DNA of 64,000 nt from Colletotrichum lupini (Eukaryota > Ascomycota > Sordariomycetes > Glomerellales > Glomerellaceae), in assembly GCF_023278565.1 (NCBI RefSeq), contig NC_064678.1, positions 1,054,001 through 1,118,000 on the forward strand, in the 5' to 3' direction. Position 1 is the stretch's first letter. The number at the start of each line of letters is the position of its first letter. Below the pieces are notes generated by a model. The model was not told the origin of the DNA, searched no databases, and was given only the letters and a program-made list of their open reading frames with translations. Of this stretch, positions 44,928-57,100 are shown piece after piece. The position numbers were made by a program, and so were the translations under genes.

Positions 44928-46390
44928 TGTTGCGACGGTCTTCAAGTAAGACGAGTAGCTTAGGGAAATAGGACTGACAAGATCTAATCGAATTGTCCGG
45001 AAGAGATCAGTGTGCTGATGGATGAAAGATAGTTTCGAAATATACGACCGAAGTGGTCGAGAATCCGGGCCTTTTATATCTTGGACACGCCTCTATTCAC
45101 GATTTTATCATCACGGGCATGTCCAATCATTGAAGAATTAGTACACACCAACGAGAAAGGAATATACCCCCGACATGTCAACATTTTTCTACTTTCACTG
45201 ACGCAGCACCAACATCGATTCCATGAACATCTACATGCTTCGTGATATCGCATGATGCTGTTGGAAGGACACTCAGATTATCCAATCGCGTGTAAGCCCC
45301 AAAATCAGGTCAGTGGCTACTAGTCCTGAGAGCCTGCCTGAGCCCCCTGCTACAGCAGAGCCACGCCCATTTCACGACCCGAGGTAATGAGGCGGTCGAA
45401 CTTGGGTCGCCACGCAGGAGTATCCGCAGTGACAGGCTCAACATCATTACCACTGACCAGAGAAACCATTCGCTTATTCCTGCATTAGCGTGAAGTTCAA
45501 ATGTGAGGTTTGGCTATCCACACCTGGCTTAAGGACAGATATGGGCATATACTAAATGCAGAGAGATTCAGATGTCTATCTCCAACACCTGGCAAGGCTT
45601 CGAAACACCGGTATTGTACTATGTACATGGTATTGGCATGGACCTACAAATAAGAAAAAAAAAGTTCACTACCGGTGTGGCTACATCTCTCGGTGCTCAT
45701 GCTGGAAGTCGAACTCGGAGCCTGTCGTCGAGTAGGCTGTGCTGATTGAGTGTTGACCTTCTCTCCCCTCTCCAGCCAGAGTTTGATCGGAGGAACCAAC
45801 CTAGGAATGCGCCTGCTGTGCTGATGAAAAGAACTCAGTTGATATGGTCTATATGGGGTCGTTTTCACGGTAAACCCAGTTAACCTTGAACCAAATACAC
45901 ATACATGGCGTCACGGGATGATTCACCGAATCTGGCGCGACTCAAATGCAGATTGGCAGGCAGCCGGCAGGCAGCCGATGTCAACTGTCGTCATTGACAG
46001 TTCGCCGCATATGTCGGCAGATCTTGGGCCATCCAACATGAGATATGACACCGAGAAATGCCAGAAAGTCTCCCCTGCTTCTTAACCTGCATCTGCACGA
46101 ATTACAGTATGTCCCACTCACACAAGCTGAGAAACGATGAAACCCTCGTCGGTCGGCCTCCCGCGTCGTGGAGGGGTTGAGTTCCGACCTATAAGATTTT
46201 CGAAATATTTTACAATACTATAGCTTACTATTCAATTAGGATCAATGAAGATTTCGAGAAAGGTACTGCTGAATATGCCAAGCCGTCGGGTGAAACGAGG
46301 CTATGTTACAATGAGTAGGATGGGACGGATTGGAATAATGTCTTGAATGGTATGGACAAGACCAGTACAGTAGGTCGCTAACATTTCAAT
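44928..46390. other. Gene-free region between deaminase paralogue 2 and copy D
   Basis: Holds the paralogue 2 promoter, with TATAAAA on the minus strand at 45072-45078 about 145 bases from the ATG. The rest shows only short unsupported frames. Confidence 0.5.
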
Positions 46391-46392
46391 TA

Positions 46393-48262
46393 AGTCGACC
46401 CACCCCCTTTTGGCCACCCCATTTCTCCATCCCAGCCACCGCATTAAAACCCTACCTACGATTTTTAAACTACCATAATAATTACAAAAATCGTCCAAAT
46501 GCAATTCTTTTTTATATACTTATTTATCGATATATAATAGTCTCGTATACCGAAAATGAAGTTATTTAGGCTCTTAAGGCTATTAGAAGAGGTCTCTTAG
46601 TTAATCGGGCCTTAATTAAGTTCGGAGTTCTAAGGTCAACTCTTCGTAACCGTAAGAGAGGCTACTAGACGAGGGTAATAGTATTCGTAGACCTCTAAAG
46701 GCTTCTTCTATAATAAGAAGACTAGCTAGCCTAGTAAGTTCGTATTTAGCATAATCTAGGCGTTATACTAACTTACGAATAACTTATAAAATTCGCTAAG
46801 CAAGTTCTAAGATCCTAGGGGGATATAAATCCTTTTAAAAAGAAATAGATAGACGCTTTCTTAAGGAGGAACTTATTAATTAAGGTCTAGAGAAGTCGTA
46901 CTATCGATTCGAGGCGTCTAAATAGGGCTATTACTAATATAATTAAGTTATAGTTTAGATTACTTAATATACTAGAGATTAGCGATATTAAATAGGCTAA
47001 TAGGTATAATATAAATAAGACTAGTATCCTAGAGGGCAAGGGATTTAATAGCCTAGTTTTAAGTAAGGTAGAGACTATAGTAGTACGAAAAAAAGAGCCT
47101 AGTTTGCGTGCTTAGGTGTTTATAATCGAGTGTATTTTTACTAATAGTCGAGCTATTAAACTACTAGTTATATATAAGGGAAAGTCGGTATAGTAGTAGT
47201 AGTTTCTACTTAAACTTAACCCTTATATTAGTTAGGAGTTTATAGTAATAGATAATAGCTAGACGACTAATAAGACTGCTCTTAAGTAGTTAAAAATAGT
47301 ATTCTTATTATAGACTAAGACCCCCCTCCTTAGGGGGCTTAGTATACTTAATAAGCCTTAACTATTAGTTCTAAATAGCTATAGGAGTTATACGACGATA
47401 GAATTTATATAGGAATACTATAAAAATAACGTCTACTTATTGTTCTTATTATTATATACTTCTTATATCCTCTAGCCGTTAGATATAGCTATCTTTAGAC
47501 CTATTAAGTCTAAGTATAAGAAGGAGCTTAGTAAGGAGGACATAGTAAATAATTCTATTATCGTTAAAAAGCGGTACTTTTTAAGTTATTATTAAAAAGC
47601 TCGTTTAGCTAGTCTAACGTCGTTAAATATATAAAGTAGGTAGAAAGTAACTGGACTATATCCCCCTAATATAGCCAGACTACTTACTAATCTAATAGTC
47701 CTACCTAACCTAGTTATACTAACTAAAAAGACCGCAGATACTAGGTAAGTAACTAGTAATATTAGAAAAGCTATTAACTAGGTATTAGCGGCGTTTATTA
47801 TTAACTAGTTAATACCTAGGAAGGCTAGCGAGCTCTACGATTAGTTAAAGTTATTTATAGAGCTTAGTCTAGACTATAATACTTAACGACTATTATTTAA
47901 AAAAGTAAAAAAGGTATTTAGCGAGCAGGCCTACTATTTAATAACATCTTAGTACTATATTCGAGTTCTAGAAGCTAAAGTTAACTAATTAAGGCCGCGG
48001 AAAAAGAAGAGTATATTAATAGACCTAAATACTAGGTTTGCGAATATCTAGGATATATAGAGAGCTTAGGAGGACTTTAGTAACCGTCTAGTTAGTCCTA
48101 GTCGACTCGCAGGGGTCGAATTACCTAGGGAGAATAATAACTATATTATTATAGCAATAGAAGATAGTTAATTAATTAAGTGTAGTTGGTGGCGATGTTT
48201 TGATACTATGTTTTGATGGGGTGGCCAAAAGGGGGGGGTGGCCAAAAGGGGGTGGGTCGACT
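46393..48262 (+). mobile_element. Fot/pogo-type element, copy D, inverted relative to A-C
   Basis: 1870 bp flanked by TA (46391-46392 and 48263-48264), with transposase orientation plus. This copy is the least mutated. Read through stops, it shows a helix-turn-helix start (ALKAIRRGLLVNRALIKFGV near 46570-46630), then RSTLRNRKRG, a TTIEFI segment and LFLLLYTSYILQPLDIAIF near 47430-47500, which match psq-type HTH plus DDE_1 of Fot1/pogo transposases. Its left terminus has only one TTTTGGCCACCCC unit where the corresponding ends of A and C have two. Confidence 0.88.
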
Positions 48263-48436
48263 TAGTACTTATGAGGGTGATCATGTGTATTCCAAGATTA
48301 TATAAACACAGGGTATTCCAATGTAAGTCACACTTGCAGTTGTCGAAGGTGCGTAACAAGTACATAGGGTAACGTTCATAAGTCATTTTCCTAAGTCTCC
48401 CAACTGTAAGTATTGGAAGCACATTCATCTAGCTAA

Positions 48437-49540
48437 TTACAATGATTCTACCACAACACCCAATGCCGCACCGGCTTCCTTGATCTTCTCCTCCTGCCAA
48501 GCAGCACTCTCCTCCGGTAAGACGAAACTTGAGAAGGCCTCGCCAGCATTTTGAATGAGAGTCTCGATACCCGGGCCGTTCGTGAAGACGGTGGATCTCA
48601 CAAACCGAGAGCCGTACTCCAATGTGAACGCTTGTCCTGCAGAGACCAGGAGGGTCTGGCCCTCCCGGACCTCTGTCCATGAGCCAGACTCCTTGAGCTT
48701 GACTCTCAGGAGACCCTCCTGGACACAGAAGCAGTGGTCCACCTCCGGGAACGTCAACCACCGAGCAAGCGGGGACTTCTCATATAGCTTGGAAGACTCG
48801 AGGCTGGTGATGGCGAACTTGCCGCTGCACTGGGAGGCATTGATGAAGGGTCTGGAAAGCACACCACCCAGGATGTATCTGGGGCCGGTGTTGGCGCGGA
48901 GGAAGTACGGCTCCAAGGGGCCGGGGAGAACATTTTCTGACTCTTGCCAGTCTGCGACTTCAGGAGGGGTGTAGTTGCGCTCAAAGTTTACGTCGAACCG
49001 ATCCTTTGCGGCCATGACCTTGGGAATCAACAGGCTCTTCAGGTCACGGTTGTCATTTTCTGGCACAATGATACCCTCATACTGCTCCGCGACGTAGCGG
49101 AAGAAATCAACCCAGTCACCCGGTGCAACCAGCCCGAGGGTTTCTGTGTGAGGCCCGAGAAGCTCGGGGTTGTGAACAACTTTCTGTCATCGAATTAGCT
49201 GCGAACGCCACGAGTGCGCAGTGTTGGCGAGACTTACAGGGGGAACATAGGCGAAGTCGCCAGGACCCATGATTCTGCACTTGTCGCCGTTCCATAGCTT
49301 CAGGTATCCCTTGGTCACTAGGAAGACGTCGTGCGCCTCGGCGTGCCAGTGGAAGCCAGGCGCATCAGAGAGGACGGCACCGCTTGAGAAGACGGCGATG
49401 CCACCGTTGGTCTGTTTTGACGAGGCCAAAATTCTGAAGACACCCTTGCTACCGGGGATCGTGACGCGCTCACCCTCGAGCTGGTCGATAATGTAGCTCG
49501 TCCTGGCATCAGGAGGGGTGGAGAGAACGGGAATGCTCAT
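48437..49540 (-). CDS. Quercetin 2,3-dioxygenase (bicupin)
   Basis: Predicted to cleave the flavonol C-ring to a depside and CO, using a cupin-bound metal (copper in fungal enzymes). Exons are 49238-49540 and 48437-49183, 349 aa. The start is the ATG at 49540; upstream codons lack ATG. The N-terminal cupin has GFHWHAEAHDVFLVTKG: the HxH pair is kept, but the usual fourth-ligand Glu of the G(x5)HxH(x3-4)E(x6)G motif is Asp. The later ligand His lies in VPPKVVHNPEL just after the intron. The C-terminal cupin contains DHCFCVQEG. No signal peptide is visible, unlike the secreted Aspergillus enzyme, so it probably acts inside the cell. It is divergent from an alpha/beta-hydrolase, and the shared promoter has two CGG-N5-CCG sites. 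Confidence 0.9.
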
Positions 49541-49882
49541 GATGGGCAAAGTGATTGTGGGATTGTCCAATCAACGAAGAGAGAATGAAAGATGCTGGGT
49601 AAGAGAATGTGAGTGGGGGCGTTTGTCAAGGGTCTAGATCTCTGGATCGTGGACACACAAGTTGGAGACTTTGGAGTTGTTGAGGGGGTTTGCTGAAGAT
49701 GGGCTCTCTTCACGTTCCGGGGATGCAAGCGGCGCCAGTCCAGCCTTTTACAGAGCTTCGCTTCCCCGCATTCTAACTCTACTTCGAGTTCGACGGGAAA
49801 CTATTTGACGCCGCCCACCGGGACCACACGTTTTGCTGCCCCTCGTAAAGGCCCCCCAGTTCGGCTCGTCAGTGCGGGAGTT

Positions 49883-49893
49883 CGGATATCCCG
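49883..49893. promoter_or_regulatory. CGG-N5-CCG site 1 in divergent promoter
   Basis: CGGATATCCCG; inverted CGG triplets spaced by five bases, 343 bases from the quercetinase ATG and 354 from the esterase ATG. Proposed binding site of a Zn2Cys6 dimer. Confidence 0.5.
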
Positions 49894-49925
49894 GGAACAG
49901 ATCCGGAACAGCCCCGATACAGTAG

Positions 49926-49936
49926 CGGAATTTCCG
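49926..49936. promoter_or_regulatory. CGG-N5-CCG site 2 in divergent promoter
   Basis: CGGAATTTCCG inside the longer near-palindrome AGCGGAATTTCCGCT, 33 bases after site 1. Confidence 0.55.
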
Positions 49937-50246
49937 CTGTTTCGAACAATCGTCAATGGGCGTAGCCAACGTTCACGTCGCCACGCGGTCTCCGCCGCCC
50001 GGAAGCCCGGCTCGGTGGGAGATTCTAGCGAGCCTCGTGGGCCGCGTCTCCAGTTTGCTTCCCATTGTTAAGCTATCTAGGTTGTCCCCCGCCACATCAT
50101 TACCCCGGACTTTCTTTGATTGCACTTTCTGCGTCTCTCTAATTATCACTGCCGCTGTCACTGCTGCTGTCACTCCTGAGGTCACGGCCACTGAGACAAA
50201 GCCACCTTACCAGCCAAGAACACGACAAACCAACAACTTTTTCGTC

Positions 50247-51372
50247 ATGGCAAGCCCAGCCTCTTTCCGTGCAGTCTACAAGACCATAGGGTCACAAGAG
50301 ATCGATGTGGATGTCTATGCCCCGCCGCTTGGGGAAACCAACAAGGCAAAATGTCCGGTTGGTATGTATACTCACAACCCTTGCATGGCGGGCCACACCA
50401 AAGGTCCAATGGAGTCACTTCGGATTAACAGTCGTGTGTCTAGTCATCAATATCCACGGAGGCGCATTCCATCTCGGCTCCTCCAAGATGGTCAACAAGG
50501 ACCAAGTAGCTGACTGCCTTAGCAGAGGCTGGATTGTCATAGCCCCTAATCACCGTCTGTGCCCTCAAGTCACGCTTCTGGATGGGCCGATGAGAGATTG
50601 TCGTGACCTCCTGGGATGGGTGTATGATGGTGGTCTTCAGAAGGCCCTTGACGCTAATGCTGATGGATCATATGCCGTTGACACTGACCATGTCTTTGCA
50701 TTTGGGACGTCGTCTGGCGGCACTCTATCCCTTGCCTTGGTAAGTTCATGCAACTTAGTGTCTGCAAGTCATTACAGTTACCAGATTCGTCCATGCTAAC
50801 CCATGGTCACTTTACAGGGCTTTGGAGTTGACCGCCCCGTTGCTGGTATTTATGACATGTACGGGCCTAGCAACTTCACCCACGCGTTCTGGGAGAAACC
50901 ATTGCCGCACGTAGCAGCAAAATTGCCCAAAGGTCTCACACAGGAATTCTTGAACAAAGTCTTTGACGAAGACCCAGTGCCAATTCTTGGAGGAGTGTCA
51001 CTGGAAGGTCAGGCGCCAGGGCCGCCCAACTTTGATGACCCGAGACAGGCGTTTGCGATGACACAAATAGCCACCGGCAATGTCATGAACACCATTGTTC
51101 CTGACAAGAACTGGGATGCGGTCGACCCCATCAGAAACATCACTCCGTCTTTCCCGCCGACCTTCATCGTGCATGGACAGGCGGATACTATGGTGCCCCT
51201 TGAGCTTAGCCAAGATTTGATCAAGGTGCTGAAGGAAAAGGGGGTCAAATCTGAATTGAGGGAAATTCCGGGCGAGGAACATACGTTTGCCGCCAAGATG
51301 AAGGTGGGATCCCAAACTTGGAATCTTCAGAGAGAAGGCTTTGACTTTTTGGAGAGCTTGGTCAAAAAGTGA
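50247..51372 (+). CDS. Alpha/beta-hydrolase (HSL/carboxylesterase type)
   Basis: Exons 50247-50361, 50432-50739 and 50818-51372 give 325 aa. The oxyanion-hole motif is NIHGGAFHLGS (HGG at 47-49). The nucleophile elbow is FGTSSGG with Ser132 in GxSxG. The likely acid is the Asp of HGQADTMVP and the base is the His of GEEHTF near the end. No signal peptide is present. This is the layout of the HSL-like (fold-3) esterases. Its position back to back with the quercetinase suggests it hydrolyses the depside ester made by that enzyme, giving protocatechuate-type and phloroglucinol-carboxylate products; this substrate is inferred from context only. Other small esters are equally possible. Confidence 0.87.
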
Positions 51373-51816
51373 GCCAGGGGCAAGAAGGAGTTAGTTTAGC
51401 GGAAGCTAAGGTGGTCAATATGAAATGGACTCATCTGGCTCAAAAACTAACTACGTGAAAATTGCAAATTCGATTGAGAAATGTGGTTGGCTGCGCCAAG
51501 TGAGACTTACAGCTTCCTTTGAGCCGTAAATCATCCAAACTGTCAGTCATCGAGTTCATGCATGAAGTTCAGACTATACGAAACTCAATCGTGAATTCGG
51601 ATGATCCGTACGTGTGTCTGTAGTTGTAGTGTGTCTCGGTCGAATTGACAGCGGGTAGTAAACAACGCAAAACCTGACACGCAAATCCAATACTCGACCA
51701 AGAAGAGAAATACTATGGATAACATAGTGCATCAGCTGCACACTTACGTGTCAAGCGTGACAGAAACCTAAGCCACCCACTCTTTCATGTGCCGGTCAAA
51801 ACGAGTTAGCACCATC

Positions 51817-51827
51817 CGGGGTCCCCG
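51817..51827. promoter_or_regulatory. CGG-N5-CCG site 1 in transporter promoter
   Basis: CGGGGTCCCCG, 393 bases before the end of the promoter region upstream of the transporter ATG. Confidence 0.5.
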
Positions 51828-51863
51828 CCACCCTAAAGTGTTGAAGAAAGTCTGGGGTGCAGC

Positions 51864-51874
51864 CGGGAACTCCG
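51864..51874. promoter_or_regulatory. CGG-N5-CCG site 2 in transporter promoter
   Basis: CGGGAACTCCG, 37 bases after site 1, giving a paired arrangement like that in the quercetinase/esterase promoter. Confidence 0.5.
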
Positions 51875-52219
51875 ACCCTTGCCCGGTTCGATCCCGGTTC
51901 CAGCGTTCGCCAGGAGTCCTCAGTGCAACTGCAAAGTCGGTCAAAGTTTGATATAACCCTCCGAGCCTACTTTATCCATCAGCCCATCTGCGTTCTGGCA
52001 TCGACTGACAGACATCCCATCCCATCAACATCCTCAAATCGGCAATCCGAGTCACCGACATCCCGTCTTTGACAACTTCAGACCTCTTTGCCACCCCTGC
52101 CGCTGTGCATTACGCTGGAACGTAGGCACATCTCCGAACCAGACTCCGGGTCGGCGTAACTCCATCGCCGACAGAAGCAACCCAGCAACGATCAACCGGT
52201 CGTAGAGTTCTAATTCACA

Positions 52220-53986
52220 ATGGACTCATCACCTACTTCGCCTCGCGATGACATTCGCAAAAGCGATGTTATAATCGACAAGGTCGACGTTCAGCACAAT
52301 GAGGAGGCTTTGCGTGAGGCTGATCGCCACATGAGCCTCATGAAATGTCTTTGGGACAACCCAAGGGTGTTGCTGTGGACTATTTACGCCAACTGTAAGT
52401 AATTGTTCTTGATGGAAAACTTGTCAACTTAACTAACTCTGGGAATTCAGTTGGCTCAACTTTGATTGGTTTCGAAAACTTGGCACTCTCAGTATGCTTG
52501 GCCATGCCGGCATTCCAGTAAGCCCCTCAAACCCCTGAAGACTACAACGAGTAATCACAAACTAACTACTGTGTTTCTTTAGGATGACCTTTGCATCTGA
52601 AGTCAATGGAACACTCATTATTCCCGCCTACTGGCAATCTGCTTGGAGTGCGATGTACAATGTCATGATGTTGTTTGGTTCTCTCTTCGCCGGTTACATG
52701 CAAGATTGGTTCGGTCGTCGCTCCGTCTTCGCTTTGGCATCAATCATCGCCTCTGCCGGCATTGCCATCAGCTACGTCTCCGTGACACCACCGGAATTCC
52801 TGGGCGGCAAGATTGTCACTGGATTTGCTGTCGGTCTCTTGACTTCTACCACGCAAACCTATGTTTCCGAGATTGCACCCCTACCCGTTAGAGGCATTTG
52901 CTTGTCTATCAACACCATCATGCTCGTAAGTCTTATCAACATCCTGCAATAAGTATAACCTGAGGAACATAACTCTAACCAAAACGCAAACAGAACCTTG
53001 GCATGCTCAGTGCCATCGCTGCCAGCTTCTCCCGCGTTGCTATTATGGACAAGGCCGCCTTCCGTGTCGTCTTCGCTGCCGCATGGACATTCCCCGGCCT
53101 TATCCTCCTCGGTCTCCCCTTCGTTCCCGAATCGCCCACCTGGTTGGTCTTCAAGAACAAGCACGACGCTGCCCGCAAGGCCCTCGAGAGGCTTTCCGGC
53201 CCGAACGAAGATATCGATGCGCGCCTTGGCCAGATCATCGACAACGTCGAGACCGAACGTCGCCTGCAGATGGAGGCCGCTTCCTACCTAGACTGCTTCA
53301 AGGGCACCAACTGGAGACGCACGCGCATCATCCTCATCTGCTTCTACATCCCCCAGGTTGCCGGTGCCGTGCTGTCCTCCAACGCCCCTTACTTCCTCAA
53401 CCAGACTGGCCTCTCTAGCAAGACTGTCCTCCTGCTCGTCCAGGTCGGTATCGCGGCTGGTGTCGTCTCTGCCATCGTCAACTCCATCATGATGGGCAGA
53501 CTCCGCCACCGCCCACTTCTGTTCTTTGGCGTCTCTATCTGCGTGGCCATGTATTTTACCATGGGTGTCGCTGCCGCATTCCCCAAGACAAACGCCTCGC
53601 TCTTGACGATTGGAGTCTCGCTTGTATTCACCTCCATCTCCTACGGACCCGCAGTGGGTGCCTCCATGGCCGTGGCCGGTGAGGTCTCCGCTTCAAAGCT
53701 CCGCGCCAAGTCGCTTGGTATCGGCTTCGCCTTCTCCTCCATCGTGTCCACCATTTGGACCATCATCCTGCCGTACCTCTTCAACCAGGACGAGCTCAAC
53801 ATGGGCGGTCACATTGGGTGGATCTTCTTTGTCATGGGCATTCTCATGTTGGTGGTTCTCTACTTTGATGTTCCGGGCACCAAGGGACGCACGTTTGAGG
53901 AGTTGGATATCATGTTTGAGCAGGGCATCTCGGCGCGCAAGTTTGAAAGCCACAAGCTCAACCTGGGTCCTATGGACACCAAGTGA
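52220..53986 (+). CDS. MFS sugar-porter family transporter
   Basis: Exons 52220-52394, 52451-52517, 52583-52925 and 52994-53986, 525 aa. A polar N-terminus of about 45 residues precedes twelve hydrophobic segments. Family landmarks are MTFASEVNGTLIIPAYWQSAW at the start of the transport core, the loop motif GYMQDWFGRR, PVRGICLSINT, PESPTWLVFKNK, the central loop ending NWRRTRIILI, and the late VPGTKGRTFEELD that closes sugar porters (PETKG type). It resembles fungal maltose/alpha-glucoside and general hexoside permeases, so it may import flavonoid glycosides or sugars released from them. It is transcribed in the same direction as the esterase, 847 bases downstream. The substrate is inference. 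A copia element has inserted 132 bases beyond the stop. Confidence 0.92.
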
Positions 53987-54118
53987 GTTGTATGTGTGTC
54001 CGCGGCCCGCGGGATGTTACCAACAGACGCGTGTGTGTGCGTTTAGTTATGGGCCCTATCTCCTGTTTTGGGACGACTTTTGTTTTGAGTATCGAAAACT
54101 GTTTTGGTAGAGAACTGG

Positions 54119-54179
54119 TGTTACGAGATATGGATGTGGTTAATGCTGCCTACATTGAGTGGGCCCGCTTTTTGTGACA
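54119..54179 (+). repeat. Left 61-bp LTR
   Basis: Matches 61091-61151 at 60 of 61 positions. The single difference is T54122 against C61094 in a TGTYACG context, a CpA to TpA change of the RIP type. Confidence 0.85.
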
Positions 54180-54189
54180 GTTATGAGCC
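54180..54189 (+). promoter_or_regulatory. Primer-binding site complementary to tRNA-Met anticodon loop
   Basis: GTTATGAGCC begins at the base after the left LTR. Its complement GGCTCATAAC includes the CAT anticodon, so priming by a cleaved half-tRNA is implied, as known for Drosophila copia. Confidence 0.65.
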
Positions 54190-57100
54190 TAGCTCTTAGT
54201 TAAAACCCCATACCACGATAACGTACTTATTAACACGATTCCTACGATCTCTTTAAAATAACCGACTTATTCGTACCTACTTTAGCCTAAGCTAAACTAA
54301 CTAACTATAATAATTAAATTAAATAGTTTAACGTACTTTGCGCTATAAGTAAGGGTATCGGGGTTTAAAAGTACGTCGACCTAAATACTCTAAATTCTAA
54401 TATATTCCTCGACCCCTCTATAGTGCTTACTTCGCCCTTAGAATTTAAATAATTAATTATAACCCGTAATAAAAAAGAACTACGAGCCTACTAAGCCCGT
54501 TATAAAGTATTTAAAAACGACTAAAGAAACTAAGAAATCCTCTATTAATAGCTTCTAAATATAACTCTTAATACGAACCTTTTAACTTTTTTAAATATAA
54601 GTAACCTATAGAACTAAGCCGGGTTTCTTTTTATAAAGCTAGCTATACTACTTACTTTACGTAAATAAATCTATCCTTATACCATACTTATAAAAAGGAT
54701 CTATATACTTAAGAATATTTAAAAATAATAAGAGCTCGATACTAAATATAAGTAACTTATAGCTTACGAACGTAATATTATTAATACGTATATTAAAGTC
54801 CTCGCTTAGTAATTAGTAAAATTAATTAACGCTATACTATATAAATACGTATTTTAAAAAGTTATTAAGAACGGCGCTAAGTTTAATATATAGCGAATTA
54901 TTAAGTATTTAAAATAGGAATTTATGCCCCCCGAACTAGTAGTAAGGAATGCGGTTCGAGAGGAATATTAATAAGCTCTTAATAAAGCGAGGACTAGAAT
55001 TAACCCCTAATATTAGTATAAAGAGTAATAGTTTACTTACCTCCGAACTAAAACGTATAATATTTTAAAAATTAATAAAGAGATCGCCGTACTTAACTTC
55101 TTAATTATAATTAAGTCTAAACTTAACCCTATATAGGGCTAACGTATATATAAAACCTTTAGCAAATTAATAGCCTTCGGAACGCACATAAGGACCCTCG
55201 AGGAGATTACGTATATATTTAGCTTAGTAACCTAGGACGTATATACTAAACGACCTTTAGGTTAAAAAAGGGCTTACTCTACTTTTACTAAACGCTCTAA
55301 CTTAGTTAACGATATAAATAATAAGGGTAACATTATATACCCTTATAATCGCGCACACCCGTAGCACCCTATAGTATATTAAAAATTAAAATAAGTATTT
55401 ATAAGCCGAAACGTTAGTAAGTTATTAATACGAATACTAAGGAGCTATATAGAAAAAGTCCTCGCCGCTATTAAATTAAGTAAGTAAAAATTACTCTATA
55501 ATAAGCTTAAAAAAGCTAATTAACTAAAGAACGATAGAACCCCTAAAAAACCTAGGTTTCTAAAAAGATCCTCTAACTAACTTATAACGAGCTTATTAAT
55601 AAACTAGGACGAGGGCTACGTAGTCGCTATACTTATAAAGAGTTAGGACTTAAAAATAAACGCAATTTTTAGCACCCCTATAAGTAGCGCTTACCCCCTT
55701 TTTTAGAGCACGGTAATAAATAGCTATAGAGTAATATATTTAATTAATAACAAGAGCCTACTTAAACCCGAGAGTTACGTATTATTAAGTAATAAAGACT
55801 ACGTTAAATTAAGAACTATTATATTACTTATTATTATATGCGGCACTCGTATTATAAAGGGTATTTTAAATAGACCTAAAGGAAAGGGAACCTACGATCT
55901 AAAGCTCTAGAACGTCGCTTATATTAAGGGATTTTATATTAATATAGTCTTAGAAACTTTACTAAATAAAAGCGTACTCTAGTATTACGGTTTAAATTAT
56001 ACTTTATAATAAAAAACGCTTTATAAGAGTATTATTAAAAAGTAGCTTATTTAAAAGAATAATCTAATCTTCTTTAAATATAAGCTTTTCTAATCCTATC
56101 CTTTTTTTATAAACCTTAAGCGTATCCTATAGAGCCTAGCTAGTATTATACTACTAGTTAGCTATAGAAAATTCCGTTACTTATATTAATATACTTATAA
56201 GAGGTTTAATAGCGCGCTCCTCTAGTACCTTAAAATAGGTTATCTTAGACCTAATGCTTTTTATTAATTATTATATAAGACTCGAGGTATACGTATTAAA
56301 CCTCTATTATAAGTTAAGTATAAAGTATATATATTATCTAAAGCTAAGATAGTAGTCTTAAGAGGACTACCCTTAAAAAAAGCCTTATAGCTATAGTACC
56401 GTATATACTAAGATCTCTTCTATTTCGAACTATTTTTTAATCAATAATAATATATATTTATAGCTTCTGATAAATATAGTAAGTAGCTTAGGGGGTTCTT
56501 TTTAAGGATAAAAATAGAGGAGGAAGTGCTTTTTATACTATAGAGCCTCGAGGTAGTAATTTATTATTAAAAAAGGACTCTAATTTACTTCTTTAAAAAT
56601 AATAATAAGACCGCTCTCTTAACTATAAACGTTAAATACGAATATAAAACGTAATATAGCGAGCTAAGAATTAGAATAGAACTTCTATTTTTATATATAA
56701 AAGAACCCGTAAGTAATGTTAAAAAAGTAAGTTAACTTATAATTATTAAAGCTCGTAAGATATACCTTTTTATAAACCTCTTTATAAATCTATAGGACGA
56801 AATAGTACTAATAATAATCTTTATTTATAATATTACCCTACGGGAGGCTAATAAAGGAGATTTACTTATTATAATAAAAATTAATTAGTAAAAATAGTAT
56901 TAACGCTAATAATAAACGGGTTACTAAGTATAAGATTCTAAACTAATTACCCTATATCTTAGTAGCCTCTATATATATAGTTACTAAGTATACCCTTTTT
57001 ATAAGGATCGTAAGAGGGGTATATATTAAAAGGAGTTTAAAGTACTTCCCTACGAGTATATAAAATACTTAGTTAAATATATACTAAAAACGCATAACCT

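Larger units (their letters stand above)
49541..50246. promoter_or_regulatory. Divergent promoter of quercetinase and esterase
   Basis: 706 bases between the two start codons. It contains the inverted triplets at 49883-49893 and 49926-49936, roughly central, and a CT-rich leader towards the esterase. Overlapping frames here are not supported as genes. Confidence 0.6.
51373..52219. promoter_or_regulatory. Promoter region of the MFS transporter
   Basis: 847 bases between esterase stop and transporter start, holding two CGG-N5-CCG sites and a nearby CGG-N7-CCG. No RNA or protein gene seen; a GGTTCGATCCC B-box look-alike at 51884-51894 has no tRNA around it. Confidence 0.55.

Noticed and set aside
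51850..51905. tRNA-like GGTTCGATCCC
   Set aside because: No A-box and no cloverleaf; the CGG-rich palindromes explain the sequence better as regulatory sites.
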